Of a stretch of 64,000 nt of DNA, positions 38,058 through 48,280 are shown piece by piece (within the stretch, counting starts at the first letter, position 1; each line of letters starts with the position of its first letter). The position numbers and the translations under genes are program-made. Below the pieces are notes generated by a model. That model saw nothing but the letters and a program-made list of their open reading frames with translations, was not told the origin of the DNA and ran no database searches. Source of the stretch: Anthostomella pinea (lineage: Eukaryota; Ascomycota; Sordariomycetes; Xylariales; Xylariaceae); assembly GCA_963556695.1 (NCBI GenBank), contig CAUWAG010000003.1:6324001-6388000 (forward strand). The letters run 5' to 3'.

Positions 38058-38395
38058 GTACAATCGAGCACAGCAATCTGATTACGATTCCTGGCACACA
38101 CCTGGCTGGTCTGCCGAGGAGTTACTTCCATACATGAAGAAGGTCGTTCACCCCCTCTATATGGAGCAGATCAGTATATAATTCGTACAATATCTGACTC
38201 TTCCACAGACTGAAACGTACCATGGGAAGGATCCCAGAAATACTCATGGTCGCGATGGCCCCATTCATATCACCCGGGGGACGTGCACTTCAACCCGATT
38301 AGAAGACGCCTTCGTGTCGTCTGGTGAAAAACTTGGGTGGAAAGAGTATGAGGGTCTGAGCGATCTGGTATCAAACAACGGGGTAACATCTCCCA
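38058..38395 (+). pseudogene. Alcohol oxidase N-proximal fragment, cut by pogo element
   Basis: Plus strand: MYNRAQQSDYDSWHTPGWSA and EELLPYMKK, an intron 38143-38208 (GTCGTT..CACAG), then TETYHGKDPRNTHGRDGPIH and LEDAFVSSGEKLGWKEYEGL to SDLVSNNGV. These match the substrate-side region of alcohol oxidases (normally .. SDYDDWxTPGWSA .. ETYHG .. GPIHxS). The frame stops at the TA (38394-38395) where the pogo element begins. Its continuation is found 7.8 kb away on the other strand at 46198. Confidence 0.8.
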
Positions 38396-40321
38396 CCCCC
38401 CTGCGGACCACCCCCCCGCGGACCAGCGCGTTCTGACCCACAAACGCGTAATTCACCAACCACCAGGATTATGGTGATCCACCATCTACACCATCACTTT
38501 TGCATCTTTTTTTTCACAAAGCACACTATTTGAATCCTTATCCACTGCTGAATCTCATGATGTCATTTTACGACCGTCAAATAAAAGCTGAAGCCGCCAT
38601 TTTGGCCATCCAACACGGAGCTCCAGTCCGCTCGTCAGCCCTCAAATGGCAAATCAGTCGCTCGTACGTCAACCGACGAATCTCTGGCACCCCAACGCGG
38701 AATGAGACCAGCGCTCTCCAACAGGCTCTCTCACCGTATCTCGAATATAAGCTGGCAAGCTGGGCCCTGGGGCAAGCACGGCTAGGGTATTCTCCGGCGG
38801 TCTCTAAGTTCCGTTTCATGGCCCAGCGGATGCTCCATGCCACCGGGGATGCTCGAGAATTAGGGGAAAATTGGGCATCCAAGTTCCTGTCTCGAAACCC
38901 AGAAGTCAAGATAATGAAGTCTCGTGTTATCGACTATAACCGAATGAATGGTACTACAGCGGCAAATATCAACATTTTTTTCGATCGGTGTGACGCCCCT
39001 GACATGGTTAACCTCATGCCAGCACGCTGGTACAACGTCGACAAAATGGGAATCGCCCAGGGGGTTGGGGACTCCCATTGGGTGGTCTCCGAGGCCTCCG
39101 GCAACGTGGCTATGAAGAAAGGGGTCGAGAAGGGTGAATGGATAACTGCCCTAGAGTGTGTGAGCGGATCTGGTGAGACCTTGCCGCTGCTGGTGATTCT
39201 CAAGGGGGTTAACGTACAAGCCCAGTGATTTAGCAACCAAAATAAGGGCAAATTCACTGACTGGAGGTTTATTACGTCGCCCAATAGATGGACCTCGAAT
39301 CCCATTGTGTTAGAATGGCTTCAACGTATCTTTATTCCTCACATTCGGGAGGTCCATGGCAACACATGGGTGGTTTTGGTGTGTGATGGCCACGACTCCC
39401 ACACGAATGACGAGTTCCTAGCCACCTGCTTAAGAAACAAAGTATGGTTGATCTTTTATGAACCTCACTGTTCCCATGTAGTCCAGATGTTAGATATGGG
39501 AGTCTTCAATTTGGTAAAGAAGAGGTTAAAGACCTTACTCCAGGAGACGCTCAGCGGCCATCTGGGACTCAGGCCATCTAAGGAGGAGGTTTTGGAGTGC
39601 TATGAGCAGACCCGGAAGGACATAATGACGCTCCTTAACATCAGAATTGCCTGGAAAAAGACTAGGATTGTTCCTCGCAACAGAGCAGAGACGTTGAAGT
39701 CGAAATATGTGATTCTGGAGGACAAGGGGGTGGCCAGGGCACGCCAGAGGGACCCTAAGGCTTCCGAACGAGCCACAACACCAGATTTTCTCGAGATAGT
39801 AGCTAAAACCATTGTCACAACACCCTCTGGAAGCCGGGCTTTGCGGGAAAGTGCTCAAAAGCTCGAAAGAAAGGACCCTTCCTTTGGGGGGCCTTCTGAG
39901 CGCTTATTGGTGCGAAAGGCTGGCAAGGCTATGGATATTCAGGCTGCTACCATTATAAATCTACGGGCCAAATGTGAGCTGCTTGAGGCTCAAGTGGCTA
40001 AAAAGGCTAATACTACTCGAAAAGCAGTCAAACCAACACCAGGGGAACGATTCGTCACAATGGCTAACATAAGGGAGGCCAAAATGGAGCTAAGGAACAG
40101 GAGGGTCTATAAGGACTCCACTGCAGGCGAAGAGGTCCCACAAGAGGTCCCTGGTGAAGATTTAGGGTCGGAATCGGATTCTGGGAGCTGTATTATGGTT
40201 AGAACACCACGACCTTAGTGTATTTAGCAACTGTGGTGGTTGTAGATGGCTTCATCTGAATGAGAGTGGTGTGGTGTGGAGTGGTCCGTGGGGGGGTGGT
40301 CCGCAGGGGGGGGTGAGATGT
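38396..40321 (+). mobile_element. Pogo/Fot1-type DNA transposon, copy 1
   Basis: A 1926-bp element flanked by TA (38394-38395; 40322-40323). Terminal inverted repeats of about 40 bp: left ACATCTCCCACCCCCCTGCG, right read backwards ACATCTCACCCCCCCCTGCG, both continuing into a GGACCACCCCCCC run. It carries a transposase gene in the plus direction. The TA flanks here are not from one insertion event: see the inversion finding. Confidence 0.92.
38557..40218 (+). pseudogene. Pogo/Fot1 transposase with one in-frame stop (copy 1)
   Basis: ATG 38557 starts MMSFYDRQIKAEAAILAIQH. The N-terminal half has a psq/CENP-B-like helix-turn-helix region (WQISRSYVNRRISGTP) and a second DNA-binding part (NWASKFLSRNPEVK). 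The DDE catalytic domain shows Asp in WYNVDKMGIAQG, Asp in VLVCDGHDSHTNDEF and the third acidic residue near VVQMLDMGVFNLVKKRLK. The frame is cut by TGA at 39226-39228, where relatives have Trp (QAQ-W-FSNQNKGKFTDW); TGG to TGA fits a C-to-T change on the other strand. The rest runs to TAG 40218 with a Lys/Glu-rich tail. Probably inactive unless the stop is read through. Confidence 0.85.
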
Positions 40322-40323
40322 TA

Positions 40324-40497
40324 CACTCTGGCAAACGTTCCTGGCCGACTCGCCTAGAAGACAGACTTCAGACCCCGGGCAATATGCCATCATGGGAGGC
40401 AATCACTGCATCATGGCTTGTCTCATCGCATTATGCGGGAAAGCATATTCCAGGTAACACAAGCGCTCAAACTAACATTTCAGGACCTAATCGGTAG
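40324..40497 (+). pseudogene. Gene X, 3' fragment
   Basis: Not recognised by family. After the TA at the right end of pogo copy 1, the plus strand reads HSGKRSWPTRLEDRLQTPGN, MPSWEAITASWLVSSHYAGK, then HIPGNTSAQTNISGPNR and TAG. Joined through one TA to the fragment at 48139-48280 the reading is continuous (SEPVSPTPLHSGKRSW), which is why it is taken as the displaced end of that gene. It lies 38 bases from, and convergent with, the broken dehydrogenase at 40536. Confidence 0.55.
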
Positions 40498-40535
40498 CCA
40501 ATCCAAAGCAGGCGGCAGGATTCATGCTGATGTCC

Positions 40536-41555
40536 CTATGTCTTACTTGCTAGGCTCATGCCCCCGTCAACGATCAAGCTTACACCAGTCATGAAGCTGG
40601 ACTTTGGGCCACACAGGAAGAGGGACCGAATCGGCGACCTCATCCGGCTCTGCCAAGCGACCCATCAGAACTCCAGCCAGCATTGTCTGTTCGAGCCCTG
40701 GGACAACTCCATCGCGGTTTGAGTCATGGGTGTATCCGTCCAAGAAGGGCAGACACAGTTCACGCGGATGTTGTTGGGGACATTGTCGATAGCTGCAGGA
40801 TCAAAGCTGATGAGCCTGTACGTGTTTCGATGGTCAGGAATGCGTTTACGTACCTGCAGTCTTTGTGCTTCCGAGGATAGCAATGCTTCGAAGTCGTATA
40901 CTGCACCATGCTGGGCACGGAAATGACATACGACACCGAAGCCATGATGACAATCGTGCCCCGGCTGACGCTACGCTTGGGGTTGCTGACATCGACTTGT
41001 TTGGGGCCCTGGGACTTCATCGCTGCTGATACAAGACGGGTCACCAGAAAGGTTCCCTGAACGTTGACCTCGAGCAGTCGCTTGAAGTCGGCGAAACTGG
41101 TCTCTGCGATAGGATCGAATGTTCCTCCTGGTACCTTGATGAATCGGACGTGTTAGATGCAAATCAACCTCAGTGTCTACCATAATCAGAGACTCACCCC
41201 CGCAGAATGGACGCAATAATCAATGCGGCCCAGGAACGTCGTCGCATATCCAACGGCAGCTTCTACCGACTCCTCGAGAGTGACATCAAGCTCAAAGGCC
41301 TCAGCAATGAAGTTGGGGTTGGTAGCGACAGCGGTTGCTTCAGTCACAGTCTTCTTGTCTGCTTCGACATTAAGGTCGGCAACCAGAAGCTCTTGAGCAC
41401 CGTTCTTCGCAAAGGCTAGGCTACACGCCTTGCCGATACCACTTCCTTGATGGTGTCAGCTATTATGCTACAGTATAGGAAACGCCAACAATATGAGCAG
41501 GGCTGCAGAAAGGCTTACCTCCACCCGTAACAACAGCATTACCGATACAATCCAT
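40536..41555 (-). pseudogene. Frameshifted short-chain dehydrogenase/reductase
   Basis: ATG 41555 begins MDCIGNAVVTGGG; spliced exons then give SGIGKACSLAFAKNGAQELL (TGxxxGxG cofactor loop), IDYCVHSAG, VPGGTFDPIAETSFADFKRL, GTIVIMASVSYVISVPSMVQ and YTTSK (the YxxxK catalytic pair, with the Ser in MASVSY). Introns at about 41510-41445, 41200-41135 and 40850-40815 have GT..AG ends. After TSKH the expected frame (ILGSTKTA) is off by one base; further shifts occur after TQTAME and after ADSV, before the final SSFMTGVSLIVDGGMSLASK and TAG 40536. At least three frameshifts in the last third; the first two thirds are clean. NAD(P)-dependent oxidoreductase in origin, substrate unknown. Confidence 0.7.
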
Positions 41556-42127
41556 GTCCGTGTATGCGTTGTTGTCTGGATATGTATTGGAGAAGGCAGA
41601 TGAAGTCGGGGTTTGAACTAAGGAACGTGGTTATATGCCTATCATGCAGGCAGTATCTGAGCTGTTGGCTGTTGGCTGTTGGCACTCCCATGCATTGCAG
41701 TCGGCCCTGCGCGAGGTTCCGCCCCCCTTACTTATCATACTCAGTCATTCTTCCGCCCCCGCTTTCTGGAACCTCGTTTACTGGTATGTCCGGCGACTGC
41801 GACTGCGACTTTGGTCGGCTAGTGTGGGTTTGGTGTCGGTGTTGGGAGTACAGTGCTGACCGGCTTGATGGCTCGGAGAGGGCACTTGGGAAGGCCAGGC
41901 GGTGGTAGATGTGGTCGACTAACTACTGGGAGGACCGGTGACTCCTGGGCTCCTGGGAGGAAGACTACAAGTAAACATCAGTGCTGCCGGAGTAATCGAC
42001 GAGCGATCATGAGTTTCTCCTGGTATTGACTATTTTCAACGGGGTAGCTATTGTGAACCCATAATGTACTACCCACTTCACCTATTGTGATAAACAAGAT
42101 AATCCTCCCCTTGTTCCAGCTCCCCCC
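41556..42127. other. Intergenic region, no gene seen
   Basis: About 570 bases between the broken dehydrogenase promoter side and the minisatellite. Contains short GACTGC-type and TTGGCTG direct repeats (41665-41690, 41790-41810) but no recognisable gene. Confidence 0.4.
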
Positions 42128-42236
42128 TAACCATCATCTCTCACCCATCATCTCTCACCCATCACCTCTCACCATCATCTCTCACCCATCACCTCTCACC
42201 ATCATCTCTCACCCATCACCTCTCACCCATCACCTC
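42128..42236 (+). repeat. Minisatellite of CATCNCTCACC units
   Basis: About ten tandem units of 11-12 bases alternating CATCATCTCTCACC and CATCACCTCTCACC types, ending exactly at the stop codon of the PL20-like gene, so it occupies that gene's 3'UTR. Confidence 0.85.
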
Positions 42237-43145
42237 TCACCCATCAACCACCCCAGGAATATCCTTAATATTAGCCAATGTAGTCCCAACAATAACATTG
42301 TAAATATACGAATCGCAAGTCTCCGCGCCCTTATTGCCCACCCCATTACCGTACAACCCAACCTTGGGGCTCGAGCTCGCCCCGCTCCCGCCGGGGAAGA
42401 AGTTGCCCGCGAGCTTCTGCGTCTTGGTCCCGGACGCGTCCGTCAGCGTCGCGAGCGCGCCGTCGAAGTACAGCTGCAGGAAGCCGCCGGTCTGCGATGT
42501 GTTGACGACGAGCCCGAAGGCGTATGTCCGGCCCATGGTGAGCGCCTTGGACCAGACGACGGTGGCGCCGCCGTCTTTGGCGCTGGGGTTGGCCTTCAGG
42601 GTGCTGGGTGAGGCACCCGGGTCAGCTTTGGTGTTGTTGTATTTTTGGTCCATACACATAAGGTGGAGTCAGGAGAGTGAATGGGGAAAGACTCACATGG
42701 TATGATAGTTCGAATCATCAGCATCCTTCGCAAACGTCAAGACCGCAGGCACATTATCAACACCCACAGTCGCCGAGTCGTAGTTCTTCCACTGCCACAC
42801 GAACGTCTGATAATCCACCGAGTCATAGCGGACCTTGTACCCGATGTAATACGTCGTATCGGCGGCGATCTCGTCCTTCAGCATGTGGTACTCGGCGCGC
42901 GTGAAGTCCGTGTTCTTGTGGACGTGCGCGGCTTGGACGCCGTCCGGGTCCGTCGCCGTCTTGAAGTAGACGGAGCTGTTCTGGCCCTGCCCGCTGGGCC
43001 AGTCGGCGCGTTCCCGGCCGCCGAGGTTGAGCTGCCCGAGGACGCTTGGGTCGTCGCCGGCGCTGGCGTTGTAGCTCACGAGGTATTTCGCCGAGGCCGC
43101 GGCTATGCATAGACCTGAGAGGAGGCAGGCCCTGAGAGCGTGCAT
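42237..43145 (-). CDS. Secreted polysaccharide lyase, PL20 glucuronan-lyase-like
   Basis: A 271-aa protein from exons 43145-42697 and 42603-42237 (93-nt intron GTGAGT..CCCAG, join NYHTITLKANPS). The N-terminus MHALRACLLSGLCIAAASA is a signal peptide. The body has the jelly-roll lyase blocks DFTRAEYHMLKDEIAADTTY, YIGYKVRYDSVDYQTFVWQW, WSKALTMGRTYAFGLVVNTS, LQLYFDGAL and KVGLYGNGVG .. DSYIYNVIVGTT, which resemble family PL20 (glucuronan lyase) as I remember it. It would cut acidic polysaccharide outside the cell. A family outside PL20 but of the same fold is possible. It is an intact gene within the interval that appears to have been inverted, so its present orientation is probably secondary. 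Confidence 0.7.
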
Positions 43146-43504
43146 GCTTGCGGTGGGGTGGAACAGGGCAGGAGGAGTCTGTAGGAGGAGTTGATGCGAC
43201 TTGACACGCTTGTCGTTACGACTTGTGTAATGACAGGTGGACAGCCAAGACCCGGGCTGAAGGAGATACTTATACTCAGCTGGTCTGACATTGTGATATC
43301 TGGGCCCCTGTTGAACATAACCAGCGCGGCCCTATGCCCGGAGTTCCTGGGCGGGTACCTCTATCCGCCAAATTTGCAGAAGAAAGGGATTTCTCGACTA
43401 CTATCGGGGCGCAGTACCTCTCATCGCCTCTCAATAGGTAGGCTGCGCTAGGTGATGTTGCGACTCTGGAGACGGTGCGGCTGAACTCCCGTACTCCCGG
43501 ACTG

Positions 43505-44610
43505 TCGTTCTCAATCGAAGTGTCGGTCCCCACTTCAAATGGCTGGCACCTCCTAACTTTTTTAAAAACGAACTTTTAAATAAAACAAGCCGTATTATAA
43601 CCAATTAAAGAGTTATTAAAAAGGTTGACATATATAAGATATAAATTTTCATATAAGGATTATGTTAAAAATAGCTATAAAATTATATTAAGCATTTTAA
43701 ATATATTGTTTTTAACATAGTTATACATTTTTATATTTTTAATAATAACTTCAACTAGTTTTAATTAAGGGCTATTTTTTACATAGCTTTTATAAATAAT
43801 CTATTTGAAATACGCTTGCAATGTATGTTTTCTTTTCTTTTTATGATTTCAATTTGTAAAGTTATTCATTATTTCCTTTATTATTTTTAAAACTGTGAGA
43901 TTCTAGAAGGGTCACAAGCCTTGGGGGTGTGAGCGGTCGCTGCAAATGTTGTTGTCATTCTCAAGTATGCTCGGCAGGGCTAATCTACAGCTAAATACCA
44001 TACTGCACTATGCCAGGATGGATCCACTGTTCCCTTGACAGCCCCCTAGTGGGTACTGCACCTAAGGGCACCATATCTTGGATCCAACATCTGACAAAAA
44101 CCGTTATTTTACCTCTTTATTACCCTTTTATGCCTCAGCAATCAAAATCAATCCAGTTGATAAAAGAGAAAAGTACAATATTCGATGTTATAATTACCAC
44201 TACGACATCGTATATATCACTTATTATTATCTTTAAAAAGCCACGACTAAAAGCTATTCAAAGATAGTATAGAATGATATGTGCGACGTCGTAATGGTAG
44301 TGTGGGAACAGGCTTGAACGATCAATCATGATACTCGAGTATTGGGTCAACGTTATGATGTTGCTGATGGTTGGATTGGGAAGTCTAGCTGGACCTGCAG
44401 GTCTGGCTAAGTGACCTCACAATCCGGTATCTAATCTCTTATCTAATCATACATGTGGGTTCTGTATGGATGGTTTGACTGTGGAATCATATGGATCCAA
44501 CAGGTAGTCATAATATTGAATACCGTACTTTTGTTTCCTTTCTAAAAAAGTTAGGAAGTGCCAGCGATTTGAAGTAAGGACCGACACTTCGATTGAGAAC
44601 GGCAGGACTC
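43505..44610. repeat. AT-rich block bounded by ~60-bp inverted repeats
   Basis: Left arm about 43505-43567 and right arm about 44543-44610 are inverted copies (left begins CGTTCTCAATCGAAGTGTCG; the right arm read backwards begins the same). They differ mostly by C-to-T changes (e.g. GGTCCCC against GGTCCTT). Between them, 43555-43900 and 44100-44270 are very AT-rich compared with the surroundings. No ORF of note. Likely a RIP-damaged repeat or non-autonomous element; the outer ends are not defined. Confidence 0.5.
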
Positions 44611-44928
44611 CCGACCAACCAGATCTGGCAAACGGCAATGTCGTGCTGTAAGCTGAGAAGCCATCTCCACACTTCGCCCCATGATACTGCATAGATGATT
44701 AGGGTACGACGGTGCGGCTGATACCTGGAAATACCGTGTAGCCTGATGTCGCGGCGCGGGTTAGCATGCTGAGGGTCACTGTTGTCGTCGGGTGACCAGT
44801 AGAGCTGGTAGAAGCGGACGCCTGTACCTGAGCCCGTACCTTTTCCTTTCTCGCTGTCTTTGCCCGCACCAGCACCGGTCCCGGCAAGCGCATCGTTGGC
44901 CGCGGCTACGTGGGGTGGCAGATGCGGT

Positions 44929-44965
<37 letters not shown>

Positions 44966-45411
44966 ATTTATCGTGGGTGCAGTCCCTCAACAGGGCAAAC
45001 CACGCCTCCCAGAGCCATTGCATCGCAAGGTTGTAGAGGTATCAATCTAGATACATTCAGATCCGTGCACGAGCCCACCCTCGCTGTAGCGGTACCAACC
45101 TGGAGTGTCCAGATGGTTTTTAGTCAATACCCAAGCACGATTCTGTCAGAAAAACCTCCTGTCCAGTGACAAAGCAACCCAGTGGACCTCAGTCCTCTGG
45201 TATACACATCGTTCCAGTAGCCGTTCTATATATGTCACATTGGTGGATGAAACCGGTGTTTGTTATCTGCTAGCGAGGGAAACCACAAGGGGAAATACCT
45301 CGCAGGAATGGGTGTGATGGAGACAAGCTGCTTGGCTATCGGGCTCTGCAATAATGGGGCCTCTTTATTGTCGTGTGCTGGCTATCGACTCGCATAAGCC
45401 GGATCAGAAGG
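44611..45411. other. Intergenic region, no gene seen
   Basis: Contains the TGA microsatellite and otherwise only short unrecognised ORFs (one of 64 codons at 44893-44702, minus). Confidence 0.4.
44929..44961 (+). repeat. Trinucleotide microsatellite (TGA)n
   Basis: About eleven perfect TGA units, directly before TTTTATTTA. Confidence 0.9.
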
Positions 45412-45504
45412 GGGCCGTAACAGGATTCGAACCCACTTGTTCTCGTCGCCCACCGCACAAACGAGAACACAACCAAGCGCATTTGACCATTGCGCCATAC
45501 GGCC
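45412..45504 (-). tRNA. tRNA-like sequence, isotype not assignable
   Basis: On the minus strand the ends GGCCGTA and TACGGCC form a perfect 7-bp acceptor stem. A GCGC/GCGC D-stem encloses a loop with GG, the A-box-like TGGCGCAATGG is near consensus, and the B-box GGTTCGAATCC is perfect. The middle has an extra stem TTCTCGT / ACGAGAA and can be folded with a short intron, but no anticodon loop with proper U33, purine 37 and variable loop fits, and the T-stem (GTGGG / CCTGT) relies on G-U pairs. At 93 nt it may be a degraded tRNA gene, a tRNA with an unusual intron, or a tRNA-derived repeat. Confidence 0.4.
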
Positions 45505-45564
45505 GGCAGATGCGGTTGATGCCGATGGGCGCGAAGCCGATTGGGGCCGCAACCTCGTGCCCGA

Positions 45565-46198
45565 AGATCGTCAACTGGGTCGCTCAGCCCACTCCCTGGG
45601 ACATGTATCGAACCTCGTGAAAGTGGATAGATGCTAAAGGCCAACATGGGTCCTCTTGGAAGCTCTCGTTCTAAATACTTTGGAAGTCAGCCCCAAGGGT
45701 AGCGATATTGGACTGGCTTGGGCGAAGTTTGCAGCTGACATCGAGACATTTCCAGCCAAGCTTACTGTCTCCTACTTGAAGCATAGAGGGGACGGCCCAA
45801 GTTCCATCCATTAGACCGTCAAATGTTCCATCCGGTTCAAGGTTCGATCTGAATGCGACCGACAGAGTGGTGATCTTCGTAGCCCTCCCTGACACCAGGG
45901 ACTTCAGAGACGGGCACGATCCCGGCTCGTTTGAGAACCTCTGGATTGCCGATCCCAGATCTCTCCAGCACAGGCGGAGTACCATCGTCTTCCTAGCATT
46001 GACCGTTCGGGCCCGCCCCTCTCTGGGCTGATACATGACCCCGGATGCTTTCTTGCCTTCGAAAAGGACTCGGATGAGCTGCGATTCAACGGGAACGTGA
46101 AGGCTAGGATGTCGACCGTCTTGGAGTTGTGGATGGAGATACTGGTGAGCCGTGTCCTGCCGTCTGCCATCGGTAGATATGTAACGCTTTGCGCGCTG
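45565..46198 (-). pseudogene. Alcohol oxidase middle fragment, cut by pogo element
   Basis: Reading down from the TA at 46199-46200: QRAKRYISTDGRRQDTAHQY, LHPQLQDGRHPSLHVPVESQ, IRVLFEGKKASGVMYQPREG, RTVNARKTMVL; then, in shifted frames, IGNPEVLKRAGIVPVSEVPG and EGYEDHH, AFRSNLEPDGTFDGLMDGT, and after a deletion LAFSIYPLSRGSIHV. These are consecutive blocks of alcohol oxidase (FAD-binding and barrel parts of GMC enzymes). At least two frameshifts and one large deletion have occurred. Its upstream neighbour in the protein is the fragment at 38058-38395. Confidence 0.75.
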
Positions 46199-46200
46199 TA

Positions 46201-48136
46201 ACATCTCACCCCCCCCTGCGGACCACCCCCCCACGGACCACTCCACACCACACCACTCTCATTCAGATGAAGCCATCTACAACCACCACAGTTGCTAAAT
46301 ACACTAAGGTCGTGGTGTTCTAACCATAATACAGCTCCCAGAATCCGATTCCGATCCTAAATCTTCACCAGGGACCTCTTGTGGGACCTCTTCGCCTGCA
46401 GTGGAGTCCTTATAGACCCTCCTGTTCCTCAGCTCCATTTTGGCCTCCCTTATGTTAGCCATTGTGACGAATCGTTCCCCTGGTGTTGGTTTGACTGCTT
46501 TTCGAGTAGTATTAGCCTTTTTAGCCACTTGAGCCTCAAGCAGCTCACATTTGGCCCGTAGATTTATAATGGTAGCAGCCTGAATATCCATAGCCTTGCC
46601 AGCCTTTCGCACCAATAAGCGCTCAGAAGGCCCCCCAAAGGAAGGGTCCTTTTTTTCGAGCTTTTGAGCACTTTCCCGCAAAGCCCGGCTTCCAGAGGGT
46701 GTTGTGACAATGGTTTTAGCTACTATCTCGAGAAAATCTGGTGTTGTGGCTCGTTCGGAAGCCTTAGGGTCCCTCTGGCGTGCCCTGGCCACCCCCTTGT
46801 CCTCCAGAATCACATATTTCGACTTCAACGTCTCTGCTCTGTTGCGAGGAACAATCCTAGTCTTTTTCCAGGCAATTCTGATGTTAAGGAGCGTCATTAT
46901 GTCCTTCCGGGTCTGCTCATAGCACTCCAAAACCTCCTCCTTAGATGGCCTGAGTCCCAGATGGCCGCTGAGCGTCTCCTGGAGTAAGGTCTTTAACCTC
47001 TTCTTTACCAAATTGAAGACTCCCATATCTAACATCTGGACTACATGGGAGCAGTGAGGTTCATAAAAGATCAACCATACTTTGTTTCTTAAGCAGGTGG
47101 CTAGGAACTCGTCATTCGTGTGGGAGTCGTGGCCATCACACACCAAAACCACCCATGTGTTGCCATGGACCTCCCGAATGTGAGGAATAAAGATACGTTG
47201 AAGCCATTCTAACACAATGGGATTCGAGGTCCATCTATTGGGCGACGTAATAAACCTCCAGTCAGTGAATTTGCCCTTATTTTGGTTGCTAAATCACTGG
47301 GCTTGTACGTTAACCCCCTTGAGAATCACCAGCAGCGGCAAGGTCTCACCAGATCCGCTCACACACTCTAGGGCAGTTATCCATTCACCCTTCTCGACCC
47401 CTTTCTTCATAGCCACGTTGCCGGAGGCCTCGGAGACCACCCAATGGGAGTCCCCAACCCCCTGGGCGATTCCCATTTTGTCGACGTTGTACCAGCGTGC
47501 TGGCATGAGGTTAACCATGTCAGGGGCGTCACACCGATCGAAAAAAATGTTGATATTTGCCGCTGTAGTACCATTCATTCGGTTATAGTCGATAACACGA
47601 GACTTCATTATCTTGACTTCTGGGTTTCGAGACAGGAACTTGGATGCCCAATTTTCCCCTAATTCTCGAGCATCCCCGGTGGCATGGAGCATCCGCTGGG
47701 CCATGAAACGGAACTTAGAGACCGCCGGAGAATACCCTAGCCGTGCTTGCCCCAGGGCCCAGCTTGCCAGCTTATATTCGAGATACGGTGAGAGAGCCTG
47801 TTGGAGAGCGCTGGTCTCATTCCGCGTTGGGGTGCCAGAGATTCGTCGGTTGACGTACGAGCGACTGATTTGTCATTTGAGGGCTGACGAGCGGACTGGA
47901 GCTCCGTGTTAGATGGCCAAAATGGCGGCTTCAGCTTTTATTTGACGGTCGTAAAATGACATCATAAGATTCAGCAGTGGATAAGGATTCAAATAGTGTG
48001 CTTTGTGAAAAAAAAGATGCAAAAGTGATGGTGTAGATGGTGGATCACCATAATCCTGGTGGTTGGTGAATTACGCGTTTGTGGGTCAGAACGCGCTGGT
48101 CCGCGGAGGGGTGGTCCGCAGGGGGGTGGGAGATGT
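46201..48136 (-). mobile_element. Pogo/Fot1-type DNA transposon, copy 2
   Basis: A 1936-bp near-identical copy of the element at 38396, in opposite orientation, with TA at 46199-46200 and 48137-48138. Terminal inverted repeats are the same ACATCTCNC-CCCCCCTGCGG type. The two transposase readings differ by about one residue in the last 303 (KLERKD against KLEKKD). Confidence 0.92.
46304..47965 (-). pseudogene. Pogo/Fot1 transposase with three in-frame stops (copy 2)
   Basis: Same protein as copy 1 with the shared TGA (47296-47294). Two further stops lie near the start: CAA to TAA (IQHGAP) at about 47909 and TGG to TGA (KWQISR) at about 47870. All three fit C-to-T change in a CpA context on one or the other strand. 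The DDE region after the shared stop is open. Inactive. Confidence 0.85.
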
Positions 48137-48138
48137 TA

Positions 48139-48280
48139 GCGGCGTCGGCGAAACAGGCTCGCTGAGGTCATCAGCATTGATGATGTTGTAACCGCTCTGT
48201 TTGTGTCTCAAAGGCGGTGCGTAATATATCTTCTTGTTGACTGGGATTCTCTCGTCGATACGGATAGTTCGAACCAATGT
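48139..48280 (-). pseudogene. Gene X, middle fragment between two transposons
   Basis: Minus strand: (V)TLVRTIRIDERIPVNKKIYY, APPLRHKQSGYNIINADDLS, EPVSPTP, with pogo element 3 on its 5' side and pogo copy 2 on its 3' side, each at a TA. Joined through one TA on both sides it is in frame with 50886-50998 and with 40324-40497. No family recognised. Confidence 0.55.
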
